A DNA stretch of 64,000 nucleotides, from assembly GCA_023398105.1 (NCBI GenBank), contig JAEWST010000103.1, positions 1 through 64,000 on the forward strand, in the 5' to 3' direction. The translations under genes were made by a program, and so were the position numbers. Source of the DNA: Bacillota bacterium. Lineage in GTDB: Bacteria; Bacillota; Clostridia; Acetivibrionales; DSM-1351. Below are positions 41,687 through 50,834 of the stretch, piece after piece (the first letter of the stretch is position 1; the number at the start of each line of letters is the position of its first letter). The notes beneath the pieces were generated by a model. The model searched no databases and was not told where the DNA came from. It was given only the letters and a program-made list of their open reading frames with translations.

Positions 41687-43432
41687 ATGGCAACAGTAAA
41701 TATTACTATAGACGGCAAGAAATTGCAGGTTGAACAAGGTTTAACTATTTTAGAGGCGGCTAAACAGGCTAATATAAAGATACCAACACTTTGCTTCCTT
41801 AAAGATATAAATGAAATTGGTGCTTGTAGAATGTGTGTAGTTGAGATTAAGGGAGCTAGAACACTTCAGGCAGCTTGTGTATATCCAGTATCAGAAGGCT
41901 TGGAAATATATACTCAAAGTCCAAGTGTAAGAGAAGCAAGAAAGGTAACATTAGAGCTTATTTTATCAAACCATGATAAGAAATGTCTTACTTGTGTAAG
42001 AAGCAGAAATTGTGAATTGCAAGCTCTTGCTGACGAACTAAATATTAAGGAACTCAGATTTGAGGGAGAAGCAAACAACTATGCAATAGACGATTTTTCA
42101 CCTTCAATTGTAAGAGACCAAAATAAATGTATTCTTTGCAGACGCTGTGTAAGCATGTGCAAAAATATTCAAACTGTTAACGTAATAAGTGCAACTGAGA
42201 GAGGCTTTAAATCTGCTATTAGTTGTGCGTTTGATATTTCCTTGGCAGATGTTCCATGTACTAATTGCGGACAATGTATAAGTGTCTGTCCTGTTGGAGC
42301 ATTAAGAGAAAAGGATGATACAGATAAGGTTTGGCAGGCTTTAGCAAATCCAGAACTTCATGTTGTTGTTCAGACTGCTCCTGCAGTTAGGGTTGCAATT
42401 GGTGAAGAATTTGGCTTGCCAATAGGTACTAGATGTACTGGAAAAATGGTTGCAGCATTAAGTAAATTAGGCTTTGCCAAGGTGTTTGACACAGATACTG
42501 CTGCTGACTTAACAATTATGGAAGAGGGAACAGAGCTTCTTAATAGAATTCAAAATGGTGGAAAACTCCCAGTTATTACATCTTGTAGCCCAGGATGGAT
42601 TAAATTCTGTGAGCATAACTATCCAGAATTCCTAGATAATCTATCTTCATGTAAATCTCCTCACGAGATGTTTGGTGCGGTATTAAAATCATACTATGCT
42701 GAAAAGATGGGCATAGATCCAGCTAAAATATTTGTTGTTTCAGTAATGCCATGTACTGCTAAGAAGTATGAGGCTGCTAGACCTGAATTATCTGCTAATG
42801 GCTTAGCTGATGTAGATGTTGTTCTTACAACTAGAGAAGCTGCTAAAATGATAAAAGAGGCTGGTATTGACTTTAACAATCTTGAAGATAAAGAGTTTGA
42901 TGATCCTATGGGAGAAGCAACTGGTGCAGCAGTAATATTTGGTGCTACTGGTGGTGTTATGGAAGCTGCTCTTAGAACTGTTGCTGAGATTTTGGAAGGT
43001 AAATCCTTTGATAATGTTGAATATACTGCTGTTAGAGGAATTGAAGGAATCAAGGAAGCTACAGTAGAATTCGGAGGAAAGAAAGTAAGAGCAGCCGTTG
43101 CAAGTGGTTTGGGTAATGCAAGAAAGCTCCTTGACAGCATGAAAAACGGGGAAAAGTATGATTTCATAGAAATAATGGCTTGTCCTGGAGGATGTGTAAA
43201 TGGTGGTGGACAGCCAATACAGCCATCTTCAGTTAGAAGCTGGACTGACCTAAGAGCTGAGAGAGCAAAAGCTATTTACGAAGAGGATTCAAGCTTGTCA
43301 ATAAGAAAGTCACATGAAAATCCAGTAGTAAAGAAAATGTATGATGAGTATTTTGAGAAACCAGGAAGCCACAAGGCACATAAGCTATTGCATACTCACT
43401 ATACACCTAGAGAGAATTATCCAGAAAAATAA
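41687..43432 (+). CDS. hydA: [FeFe]-hydrogenase catalytic subunit
   Basis: Reduces protons to H2 at an H-cluster. The 581 residues in order: plant-type [2Fe-2S] domain (CRMCVVEIKG), Cys-rich NuoG-like segment (CLTCVRSRNCELQ), two [4Fe-4S] clusters (CILCRRCVSMC, CTNCGQCISVCP) and the H-domain with L1 TSCSPGW (Cys300), L2 MPCTAKKYE (Cys356) and L3 MACPGGCVNGGGQ (Cys499, Cys503). L1 has Ser where TSCCPGW is common; this variant is typical of NADH-linked clostridial enzymes. It is the last gene of the operon. Maturases hydE, hydF and hydG are not in the window. Confidence 0.97.
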   Translation: MATVNITIDGKKLQVEQGLTILEAAKQANIKIPTLCFLKDINEIGACRMCVVEIKGARTLQAACVYPVSEGLEIYTQSPSVREARKVTLELILSNHDKKCLTCVRSRNCELQALADELNIKELRFEGEANNYAIDDFSPSIVRDQNKCILCRRCVSMCKNIQTVNVISATERGFKSAISCAFDISLADVPCTNCGQCISVCPVGALREKDDTDKVWQALANPELHVVVQTAPAVRVAIGEEFGLPIGTRCTGKMVAALSKLGFAKVFDTDTAADLTIMEEGTELLNRIQNGGKLPVITSCSPGWIKFCEHNYPEFLDNLSSCKSPHEMFGAVLKSYYAEKMGIDPAKIFVVSVMPCTAKKYEAARPELSANGLADVDVVLTTREAAKMIKEAGIDFNNLEDKEFDDPMGEATGAAVIFGATGGVMEAALRTVAEILEGKSFDNVEYTAVRGIEGIKEATVEFGGKKVRAAVASGLGNARKLLDSMKNGEKYDFIEIMACPGGCVNGGGQPIQPSSVRSWTDLRAERAKAIYEEDSSLSIRKSHENPVVKKMYDEYFEKPGSHKAHKLLHTHYTPRENYPEK

Positions 43433-43483
43433 TTTTTTTGGTAAGTCTAATATTGATTTTAACTATATTAAACTGCTATAAAC

Positions 43484-43537
43484 AAAGTTCTAAGATTCAA
43501 ATAAAGCCTTTGCTGCATTTGGATTTTAGAACTTTTT
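43484..43537 (+). terminator. Terminator of the hydrogenase operon
   Basis: AAAGTTCTAAGATTCAAAT pairs with ATTTGGATTTTAGAACTTT over 19 positions including two G-U pairs, followed by TTGTTGTTTTTTT. Confidence 0.88.
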
Positions 43538-43641
43538 GTTGTTTTTTTTAATTATTAATACTTTGTTAATAATAATACTATATAATAGATATAACATTAT
43601 AAAAATGTAATATAACTATTATTTAAGAGGGTATATGTACT

Positions 43642-45423
43642 ATGTATGGAATAAAAAAAGCAATCACTCTTTCACTATCTGTTAGTTTGATTTTGACTAT
43701 GACTTCATGTGCATCTAAAACATCAAATACTGATGCTGTAGAAGCAACAGCAAATCAAAGTACAAGTGCTGCTACGATGGAGGTTAATCGGACTGTGGAA
43801 CAATTAGTAAGTGAAAATATTCATGTTAATCAAATAGGTTATTTTAGTACAGACAAAAAAATTGCTGTTATAAATGGACAGTATAGTACATTCGAGGTGG
43901 TTGATGCGGCTGCTAAGAAAGTAGTTTTGACCAAGACATTAGATGGGAAGGTAAAGGATGATTCAAGCGGCGACACAGTATGCTATGCTGATTTTTCAGA
44001 GATTACCACTGCAGGACAGTATTTCGTATCAATACCAGAGTTAGGTAAATCCTATGATTTTAAAATAGGTGATAAGGGTATTTACGCAGAAGTTTCTGAT
44101 GCAATGTTAAAGGCACTATATTTGCAACGCTGTGGCAATGCATTAGATAGCAAGTATGCAGGGGAATATAATCATGGGGCATGTCACAAAGATTTGGCAA
44201 AAATATATGGTGATGAAAGTAAGGAAATAGATGTTAGCGGAGGTTGGCATGATGCTGGCGATTATGGACGATATGTAGTTCCAGCAGCAGTAACTGCGGC
44301 TGATTTAATGCTTGCATATGAGTTTTATCCAAATAGCTTTACTGATAGTACAAATATTCCTGAAAGCTCAAACAATATACCAGATATACTTGATGAAGCG
44401 AAATATGGCATTGATTGGATGCTGAAAATGCAGGATAAATTATCAGGAGGTGTATATCACAAGGTAACAGCAATGGGCTTTCCCGATATTACCTTAATGC
44501 CTGATATTGATGTGGATGATATGTATGTGATGCCTGTTTCAACAACTGCGACTGCTGACTTTGCTGCTGTAACTGCTATGGCTGCCAGAATCTACAAGGA
44601 AATAAATCATGGTTTTTCTCAGAGCTGCTTAAATGCATCACTTAAAGCGTGGGGGTGGCTGGAAGAGAATACAAAGTTTGTTGAATTCAAAAACCCTTCT
44701 GATATCGCAACGGGTGAATATGGTGATGCATCAGGCTCAGATGAAATAGCTTGGGCTGCAGCAGAGCTGTTAAGAACAACTGGTGAAAAGAAGTATAGTG
44801 ATTATTTTGTTAAGAATTTTCATTCAAATGGATTTGGACTTGGCTGGCAAAATGTAAGTGGCTTTGCAGCAATAGCATATATGTTTTGTGATTCAGATAA
44901 GATTGATTTGAAGAAATCTGAAGAAATAAGAAAGAGCTGGATTGAAAAGGCGGATATGTTTGTAGCTACTGCGAAAAAGGATGGCTATTTGCTTGCAATG
45001 CACAAGATGGAGTATATATGGGGGAGCAATATGAATGTTGCAAACCATGCAAAGCATTTGCTAGTGGCTGATAGAATAAAAAATAATGAGGAATACACTG
45101 AAGCAGTGAAAAATGCGGCACATTATTTAATGGGCAGAAATACGTTGAGTCAATGCTACATAACGGGTTTTGGTTCTAAACAGATTATGCAGCCTCATCA
45201 CAGACCTTCTATAGGTGATACAGTAAAACAGCCCATACCTGGATTGGTGGTAGGCGGTCCTAATTCCATATTAGATGATAGTGTATCAAAATCTAAGCTT
45301 TCAGGACTTGCTCCTGCAAAATGCTATATAGATGACATGTCTTCTTATGGAACAAATGAGGTTGCAACCTATTGGAATTCACCAACAATCTTTGTTTTTG
45401 GTTATTTAAATCAGCAAAGGTGA
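43642..45423 (+). CDS. Family 9 glycoside hydrolase, lipoprotein type (endoglucanase/exo-glucosidase)
   Basis: Probably cleaves beta-1,4-glucan or its oligosaccharides outside the membrane. The 593 residues comprise a signal peptide with lipobox MTSC (Cys at about 23), a Thr/Ser-rich linker, an N-terminal Ig-like CelD_N domain (about 57-145, INVNQIGY-type start) and the (alpha/alpha)6 GH9 domain. Catalytic features are visible: GGWHDAGDYGRY with Asp204 and Asp207, HHRPS, and the proton donor Glu573 in YGTNEVATYWN. There is no dockerin and no carbohydrate-binding module. It is therefore a cell-anchored enzyme, not a cellulosome part, perhaps acting on imported or surface-bound oligomers. The ATG follows AAGAGGG. 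Confidence 0.92.
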   Translation: MYGIKKAITLSLSVSLILTMTSCASKTSNTDAVEATANQSTSAATMEVNRTVEQLVSENIHVNQIGYFSTDKKIAVINGQYSTFEVVDAAAKKVVLTKTLDGKVKDDSSGDTVCYADFSEITTAGQYFVSIPELGKSYDFKIGDKGIYAEVSDAMLKALYLQRCGNALDSKYAGEYNHGACHKDLAKIYGDESKEIDVSGGWHDAGDYGRYVVPAAVTAADLMLAYEFYPNSFTDSTNIPESSNNIPDILDEAKYGIDWMLKMQDKLSGGVYHKVTAMGFPDITLMPDIDVDDMYVMPVSTTATADFAAVTAMAARIYKEINHGFSQSCLNASLKAWGWLEENTKFVEFKNPSDIATGEYGDASGSDEIAWAAAELLRTTGEKKYSDYFVKNFHSNGFGLGWQNVSGFAAIAYMFCDSDKIDLKKSEEIRKSWIEKADMFVATAKKDGYLLAMHKMEYIWGSNMNVANHAKHLLVADRIKNNEEYTEAVKNAAHYLMGRNTLSQCYITGFGSKQIMQPHHRPSIGDTVKQPIPGLVVGGPNSILDDSVSKSKLSGLAPAKCYIDDMSSYGTNEVATYWNSPTIFVFGYLNQQR

Positions 45424-45439
45424 TTTAGGAGGTATTATT

Positions 45440-46063
45440 TTGGCAAAGCAAGTTTGGAAACCATCTACCATGTTAAATCCTGTCCCTGCTGTAATGGTGT
45501 CTTGTGCAGATAAAGAGGGGAAACCCAATATAATAACAATTGCATGGGCAGGTACAATAAACTCTAGCCCTCCTATGGTATCTATATCAATTAGAAAAGA
45601 GCGTTATTCACATGCTCTGATAAAAGAGACAGGCGAATTTGTAATAAATTTAACTACAAGAGGACTAACCTTTGCAACGGATTTTTGCGGTGTAAAATCA
45701 GGCAGAGATATTGATAAATTTGAAGCAATGAAGTTAACAGTGCAAAAGGCTTCAATTGTAAGTGCTCCTATGATTAAAGAAAGCCCTTTAAATTTGGAAT
45801 GTGTTGTAAAGCAGGTTGTTGAGCTTGGCTCTCACGACATGTTTATTGCCGAAGTGGTTGCAACCAACGTGAAGGAAGAGCTGCTTGACGAAAATGGAAA
45901 GCTGGATTTGAAAAAAGCAGATTTGATTTGCTATTCACATGGAGAATACTTCGCACTCTCAAAGCCGTTAGGTTTTTTTGGATATTCGGTTGCAAAGAGG
46001 AAGAATTTGAAGAGGGCGGATTTGGTGAGGAAGAGTGGGAGTAGGAAGAGGAATGGGAAGTAG
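45440..46063 (+). CDS. Flavin reductase family protein (FMN-binding split barrel)
   Basis: Cytosolic flavoprotein of 207 residues starting with TTG at 45440 after TTAGGAGG. The flavin-reductase-like fold is shown by PVPAVMVSCADKEGKPNIIT, AWAGTINSSPPMVSISIR (FMN-phosphate region), HALIKETGEFVINL and the late CYSHGEYFALSKPLGFFGYS. The C-terminus is a short basic tail (KRKNLKRADLVRKS). Members reduce FMN or use it for other reactions; no partner oxygenase is adjacent, and the substrate is unknown. It follows the GH9 gene by 16 bases, so cotranscription is likely, though a functional link is not obvious. Confidence 0.88.
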   Translation: MAKQVWKPSTMLNPVPAVMVSCADKEGKPNIITIAWAGTINSSPPMVSISIRKERYSHALIKETGEFVINLTTRGLTFATDFCGVKSGRDIDKFEAMKLTVQKASIVSAPMIKESPLNLECVVKQVVELGSHDMFIAEVVATNVKEELLDENGKLDLKKADLICYSHGEYFALSKPLGFFGYSVAKRKNLKRADLVRKSGSRKRNGK

Positions 46064-46084
46064 ATAGGTTGGGAGGCTAACAGC

Positions 46085-46936
46085 GTGGAAACTGAAATAG
46101 ACTTAATGAAAAAATTTGAAGAGATTGCCAAAACATCAATAAAAATTGATTTAGAAATATTTAATAATCAGCAGTTACCAATAGGAGCTTCAAAATTTGG
46201 GGGAAGACCCGATTTGCCCAAGAGCTTTGAATGGTACTATTTTACAGGGGAAAACTATGATGGTATTACTGAAAAAAGACCACTAAGTTTTTTAGCTCAA
46301 ATTAACTGTGAAGAAGTTAAAAAATATGACAAGGATAATTTGCTTCCGCAAAAAGGTATTATTTATTTCTTCTATGAATTATCAACTATGGCTTGGGGAT
46401 TTGATCCCAAGGATAAAGGAAGTGCAAGAGTTTTTTATTTTAATGGAAATTTATCAGAACTGTCAAGAACTGATTATCCAAATGATATGGAAGCTGAGTT
46501 TAAGCTACCTGAAATCAAATTAGAGTTTTCTGAAAAGTATGATTTGCCAGGTTTTGAGGAGTTTTCAGAACTATATAATTATGATGATTGGGATGTCTAT
46601 GAAGAGGAAAGAGTTTTGTCAGGCTATGAACCAGAGGATTCAATAAGTAAATTGCTAGGCTATGCCGACGTTATTCAAAACTCAATGCTTTTGGAGTGTG
46701 AAAAGGTTACAAATGGTATTTATTGCGGTGATGCGACAGATGTTGAACCTGAAAATTTAGAGGAGCTACAGGAGAACAGTAAGCAGTGGCAGCTGCTATT
46801 TCAAATGGACACAATCACCAATGATAATTGTGAATTGATGTTCGGAGATTGTGGTCGCATATATTTCTACATCAAAAAAGAAGATTTGAAAAAATGTAAT
46901 TTTGATAACTGCTGGCTGATTTTGCAGTGTTCTTAG
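46085..46936 (+). CDS. YwqG family (DUF1963) protein
   Basis: A 283-residue cytosolic protein of the YwqG/DUF1963 family, recognised by SKFGGRPDLPKSFEW, PLSFLAQINCEEV, LPQKGIIYFFYE and the C-terminal FGDCGRIYFYIKKEDL. It starts with GTG at 46085 after TTGGGAGGC. Biochemical function is not established for the family; it is common in Firmicutes accessory regions, sometimes near toxin or immunity genes, which are not evident here. It lies 21 bases after the flavin reductase gene on the same strand. Confidence 0.85.
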   Translation: METEIDLMKKFEEIAKTSIKIDLEIFNNQQLPIGASKFGGRPDLPKSFEWYYFTGENYDGITEKRPLSFLAQINCEEVKKYDKDNLLPQKGIIYFFYELSTMAWGFDPKDKGSARVFYFNGNLSELSRTDYPNDMEAEFKLPEIKLEFSEKYDLPGFEEFSELYNYDDWDVYEEERVLSGYEPEDSISKLLGYADVIQNSMLLECEKVTNGIYCGDATDVEPENLEELQENSKQWQLLFQMDTITNDNCELMFGDCGRIYFYIKKEDLKKCNFDNCWLILQCS

Positions 46937-47017
46937 AATAATAAGGCTGCGACGCGGGGCGTATTATATATCATATTCTCATTATTTAGTAACGTCAACT
47001 TAGGAAGGGCTTAAGAT

Positions 47018-47938
47018 ATGTCTTTTAGGTCAAAAACAAAGATATGGACTATTATATATTTATTATTGGTAGTCCTGCTTGTTGCTTCATGCTCAAATAA
47101 TAATAAAATTATTACTCAGGCTGGTATGAATAGTCAAGAAGAGTGCTCTTCAAGTTCTTTAGACTCGTCAGAGACAGAATCTGATATATCGCATAAGGAT
47201 ATTTTAGATAGTATAGAGCAGCAGGTTAATAATAAAAATAAAAAGGTTATTACTACATATGAAGAATATGAGGCGTCAAAGCTGCCTTTATTAGTAGCTA
47301 TACCAGAAAAGGAAATATATCTTTATGACACGAAAAATGGACAGGTAATACTAAGTGTTGGGGAAAATAAAAGCTATTATGACTGGCAATGCTTAACTCC
47401 TCGGTTTATCCTTCCACAAATGCAGCTGGGAGATTTTGATAATGATGGGATAGAGGAGCTTTCAGTTATTTTGTATACTGGCTCAGGAACAGGCGTTTCA
47501 ATACAGGATTTACATATTATCGAAATATTCAATGGTAACATACCTTTAGAAAACCAATCAGAAAATAAAAACTCAGAATACTATAAAGACTATATGTTCA
47601 GCCCAGATGATTATGTAAGTCAGCTAAAGGATAAAATTTCTTTTGAAAATTATCTTGATGCAGGTCAATTGATGGGAAAAATAAGTGTCGGTACTAAATC
47701 ATACATTGTAAGCCTTAAAGAATATCAAACAGATGAATTTGGAAAAATCAGCTCTGAATTGTATTTTGCAAGTATAGTTTCATTTAGCTGTGAAGCAAAC
47801 AAATTGAAAGCAGAATTTGGTGCTGGTGTTATTTGCGAAAAGGTTCCACAAGCTTGCTATATTGGAAAGCTTAGTGCTGATGTGGAATATAGTGATGGGA
47901 AATTTGAACTGAAGAATTGTTATTATTCAGCCAACTAA
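47018..47938 (+). CDS. Lipoprotein of unknown function
   Basis: A 306-residue probable lipoprotein: basic start, hydrophobic segment at about 10-24 and lipobox LVASC (Cys at about 25), then a Ser/Glu-rich linker. The mature part contains LGDFDNDGIEELSVIL, a calcium-loop-like FG-GAP/EF-hand-type motif common in secreted proteins, followed by a beta-rich region. No enzyme motif is seen. It starts with ATG after AGGAAGGGC. It is followed by full-length repeat element A2. Confidence 0.7.
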   Translation: MSFRSKTKIWTIIYLLLVVLLVASCSNNNKIITQAGMNSQEECSSSSLDSSETESDISHKDILDSIEQQVNNKNKKVITTYEEYEASKLPLLVAIPEKEIYLYDTKNGQVILSVGENKSYYDWQCLTPRFILPQMQLGDFDNDGIEELSVILYTGSGTGVSIQDLHIIEIFNGNIPLENQSENKNSEYYKDYMFSPDDYVSQLKDKISFENYLDAGQLMGKISVGTKSYIVSLKEYQTDEFGKISSELYFASIVSFSCEANKLKAEFGAGVICEKVPQACYIGKLSADVEYSDGKFELKNCYYSAN

Positions 47939-47960
47939 TATAGATTATTAACTCACTCCT

Positions 47961-48224
47961 ATAGATGTTCAAACTTATCAATGGTTTGTTGCCAAAATAA
48001 TTGCTAGAATTAGTAATGATTCATCGAAGTGTTTTTGCCGTCGCACACATTCACCATCCATGGTTCATAGTGTGCTAAAACCGACATCGTGTCGGTTGTT
48101 CAGCAAAAAAACTTAGAGCTTGCTAAATCAATACTAAAATTGTATTGATTTAGCAAGCTTTTCTCATACAACTAATTCATGCAATTATCTCTAACCAAAC
48201 TTTCCATTGATAAGTTGAACATCT
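47961..48224. repeat. Repeat A2: full-length palindromic element with structured core
   Basis: Terminal arms TAGATGTTCAAACTTATCAA (from 47961) and TTGATAAGTTGAACATCTA (to 48224) are inverted repeats. Longer arms follow on both sides (ATAATTGCTAGAATTAGTA against ACTAATTCATGCAATTAT). The core repeats the A1 core almost exactly: GTTTTTGCCG, TCGCACACATTCACCATCCA, then ACCGACATCGTGTCGGT, and CAGCAAAAA. Compared with A1 it carries an extra hairpin at 48117-48160. It lies 22 bases after the stop of the preceding gene. Confidence 0.8.
48117..48164 (+). terminator. Strong hairpin inside repeat A2
   Basis: AGCTTGCTAAATCAATAC pairs perfectly with GTATTGATTTAGCAAGCT around a 7-base loop, followed by TTTCTC. 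It is absent from A1, so it was gained here or lost there. It looks like a terminator. Confidence 0.7.
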
Positions 48225-48477
48225 ACAATAAATTTTAGTTATAGAGAAATTGGTAGTGATGATGAGGAGGAAAGTGGGTAAGTCGAAAAAACCTAAATTA
48301 TTGTGAAAAATATAGTTGAATAAATCAATTACATTTCTAAACCTTTGAAAACCAAAAATAATCAGATTAATTTAATATGGTATGAGTATAAGAAGAGAGA
48401 TGCTATTGTGAAATGGTGTCTTTTATAAAGATATTGAAAGGGATTCAAAAGACATTATTAAGCTTATATCCAAAAAT
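48225..48477. other. Non-coding stretch before an ORF with no clear start
   Basis: It holds a 15-codon frame with good site-like sequence (ATGATGAGGAGG... ending TGA at about 48305). Just before 48478 is a coding-like stretch in frame with the next gene (reads FYKDIERDSKDIIKLISK) but closed by a TGA near 48410. This looks like the decayed 5' end of the following gene. Confidence 0.4.
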
Positions 48478-49227
48478 ATGGAAGTAATTAGAAATGAGAA
48501 AGGTGAAATTGTTGGAAGAGCCGCATTGGTACCAGAACAAGTGCAAGGGTTAGTGACTGTAGGCGGATTCAGAACGTCAGGGCTGTCTGGCATATTTGGA
48601 CTATTGATTGGCATTTCGGAAAGAGCTTCTAGAGATATAGGAATACCAATAATAGAAAAGCTTGATTTAGATAGATGGGTTCAAAGCCAACTGAAAAAAA
48701 TATCTGAATGTATAATAAACGAAGAATGGCAGTACCAGATTTCGTCTTATGTGAGAGCATTACAAAGCAATACGAATGATTTGAAAATTGCAAAAAACAT
48801 GGGGAAATATGTGAGTTTTAATGAAATTATAGAATTAGTTGAAAAAGAGAAGTTAGAAGAATATTTTTTAGTCCAAGATGTAGCTATTGAAAATTATGAA
48901 AGAGAAAATTCGTGTAAAATAGACTTATACAATAATGTATTTTACACAAATGTAGGTATGCCCGGAATACACCAAACATATTGCAGAGAAAGTTTTCATT
49001 CATGGTCAATTGTCAGTTGCAGAAAAAATTCTAGATTTGAGGATAGAACATTGGAAGGATTGGTTCTCGAAGCTATAGCTGAAGCTTGGCATTGCAGTAT
49101 AGAAGAAGTATATAAAAAATCAGATTTTTCATCAGATAATTCTGAATATTCTGCTGGTATAGGAAAAGTGGGAGATGAAGAGGTGATTATGCATCATGTT
49201 GATATAATAAAAAAACCTAAAATGTAA
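48478..49227 (+). CDS. Protein of unknown function, possibly 5'-truncated
   Basis: Not recognised. A 249-residue ORF beginning MEVIRNEKGEIVGRAALVPE, with a hydrophobic Gly-rich stretch (GLSGIFGLLIGIS, about residues 36-48), a charged helical middle and a C-terminal part rich in aromatic residues (CRESFHSWSIVSCRKNSRFED). There is no ribosome binding site before the ATG at 48478. The frame continues upstream for about 22 coding-like codons without a start before a TGA. The gene may be truncated or may have suffered a frameshift at its 5' end. Composition is like the neighbourhood. It lies downstream of repeat A2. Confidence 0.5.
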   Translation: MEVIRNEKGEIVGRAALVPEQVQGLVTVGGFRTSGLSGIFGLLIGISERASRDIGIPIIEKLDLDRWVQSQLKKISECIINEEWQYQISSYVRALQSNTNDLKIAKNMGKYVSFNEIIELVEKEKLEEYFLVQDVAIENYERENSCKIDLYNNVFYTNVGMPGIHQTYCRESFHSWSIVSCRKNSRFEDRTLEGLVLEAIAEAWHCSIEEVYKKSDFSSDNSEYSAGIGKVGDEEVIMHHVDIIKKPKM

Positions 49228-49320
49228 TAATTCAACTTCCCAGTATCAATAATGAAAGGGAACTTTTTGTTATATCGTAACTTCCCATTATCTTTATAAT
49301 ATAAGAAATGGAGGCTTTAA

Positions 49321-49836
49321 ATGAGAACCTTATCCCGCAAAAATCTAATTTTTCTCAGCTCCACAGCCGCACTTATAATTATACTATGTATTGGTTTTGC
49401 CCTACATCAATATTATAAAACAACTATCAATATAGCTGAATATTCGCAGTTTATGCTATCATCGTCTATCTATTACGAAGACATGAAAGAACTTGATATC
49501 AAAAATATTCAAGAGCATTATAGTGGCATAAAAGCAGCGGACATTTTGGACGGAAAAGTATTTGTCAGCACTGATGGCACAGCCAAGGAGTTTACTATTA
49601 TCAAAGCTAATGGGTCACAAAATGCTGATAACATACAAAACATTTTATCACGCTATTGCAGTAATTTATTAAAGAAATTTCAAACGTCAAACAGAGAAGA
49701 ATATGAACGTGTAAAGGGCTACTCTATTCGCAGAACTAGAGATTATGTTATTATGACTATAAGCGATAACATGGGTAGCGGTGGTAAAATTAGCGATTCC
49801 TATTTTGATAAGACCAATTATGATAAGGTTAATTGA
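49321..49836 (+). CDS. Membrane-anchored protein, DUF4358-like
   Basis: A 171-residue protein with an N-terminal hydrophobic helix at about residues 8-28 and an extracytoplasmic alpha/beta part. The late motif RRTRDYVIMTISDN resembles the DUF4358 pattern (Y-V-x-hydrophobic-S-D-N), a family of uncharacterised Firmicutes exported proteins. The ATG follows ATGGAGGC. Its stop is followed within 10 bases by a family A repeat fragment. The family call is tentative. Confidence 0.6.
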   Translation: MRTLSRKNLIFLSSTAALIIILCIGFALHQYYKTTINIAEYSQFMLSSSIYYEDMKELDIKNIQEHYSGIKAADILDGKVFVSTDGTAKEFTIIKANGSQNADNIQNILSRYCSNLLKKFQTSNREEYERVKGYSIRRTRDYVIMTISDNMGSGGKISDSYFDKTNYDKVN

Positions 49837-49846
49837 AATACATATT

Positions 49847-49912
49847 AGGCAACAAACCATTGATAAGTCTACCACAGCGATAGATTTTTTAGGTACGAAA
49901 GTTGAGTTAATA
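49847..49912. repeat. Repeat A4: end fragment of family A, reversed
   Basis: GGCAACAAACCATTGATAAG then TCTACCACAGCGATAGATTT and GTACGAAAGTTGAGTTAATA is the reverse complement of a left end (compare 9058-9119). It lies 10 bases after the stop codon at 49836. No opposite arm is nearby. Confidence 0.7.
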
Positions 49913-49960
49913 AACAGTAATAAAAACCAACTGTTATCAATATTTTAGGAGCTAAATATA

Positions 49961-50821
49961 ATGCGTTCAGAACAAGAAATGCTTAATTTAATACTTAATA
50001 TTGCAAAAGCGGATGAGCGTATTCGTGCAGTTTATATGAATGGTTCACGAGCCAATCCAAATGTAAAAAAGGATAAATTTCAAGATTTTGATATTGTTTA
50101 TGTTGTAACTGAAACGGCATCGTTTTTAAAAGATAAGAGTTGGATATCTGTTTTTGGTGATTTAGCAATGGTACAGGAACCTGATTCAAATGATTTTGGT
50201 TGGGGACAAAGTGCTGATATTAGCCGTTCATATTGTTGGTTAATGTTATTTAAGGATGGTAATCGTATAGACTTACATATACAAATAATTGAAGCTATGT
50301 ATGAAGAGTATCTGGCAGATAGCTTAACTGTGCCTATTTTAGATAAGGATAACCTTTTGCCTCCCATTCAGCCATCAAGTGACAGAGGATATTGGATAAA
50401 GAAACCAACTAAGCCCCAATATGACTCTTGTTGCAATGAATTTTGGTGGTGTCTTAACAATGTTGCAAAAGGTATTGTGCGTGACCAAATTCCTTATTCA
50501 ATGCGAATGTACCATGAAACTGTTCATAAAGAGCTTGATAGAATGCTTGAGTGGTATATTGGTGTAAATACAGATTTCTCTGTTTCAACAGGCATGTGGG
50601 GCAAATATTTTAAAGAATATCTGTCTGAAGAGTTATATGAATTATATACAAAAACCTATTCAAATTATGAAAATCTTTGGATGGCAATTTTCGCCTCATG
50701 TGAACTTTTCCGCATCGCAGCATCTGCTGTTGGCAAGCACTTTGGATATGTGTATAATCAGAGTGATGATGATAATATGATGGAATATTTGCTTAAAATG
50801 AAAAATAATGAAATGAATTAA
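49961..50821 (+). CDS. aadE: Aminoglycoside 6-adenylyltransferase family protein
   Basis: Nucleotidyltransferase of the ANT(6) family, which adenylates streptomycin. The 286 residues show the nucleotidyltransferase signature GSRANPNVKKDKFQDFDIVYVV (about residues 24-45: the G-S-R start and D-x-D metal pair), DLAMVQEP, GNRIDLHI and the C-terminal helical domain with EFWWCLNNVAKGIVRDQIPYS and FRIAASAVGKHFGYVYN. The length fits. The ATG follows TTAGGAGC. It is chromosomal, with no insertion sequence nearby, so it may be an intrinsic member; whether it gives resistance is unknown. Confidence 0.9.
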   Translation: MRSEQEMLNLILNIAKADERIRAVYMNGSRANPNVKKDKFQDFDIVYVVTETASFLKDKSWISVFGDLAMVQEPDSNDFGWGQSADISRSYCWLMLFKDGNRIDLHIQIIEAMYEEYLADSLTVPILDKDNLLPPIQPSSDRGYWIKKPTKPQYDSCCNEFWWCLNNVAKGIVRDQIPYSMRMYHETVHKELDRMLEWYIGVNTDFSVSTGMWGKYFKEYLSEELYELYTKTYSNYENLWMAIFASCELFRIAASAVGKHFGYVYNQSDDDNMMEYLLKMKNNEMN

Positions 50822-50834
50822 CCAAGGAGATTTT

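Noticed and set aside
42694..43167. 157-codon minus-strand frame inside hydA
   Set aside because: Antisense shadow of the conserved H-domain; no start signal and no family pattern.
46308..46523. Second plus-strand frame inside the YwqG-like gene
   Set aside because: An out-of-frame overlap within a conserved domain, without its own ribosome binding site.
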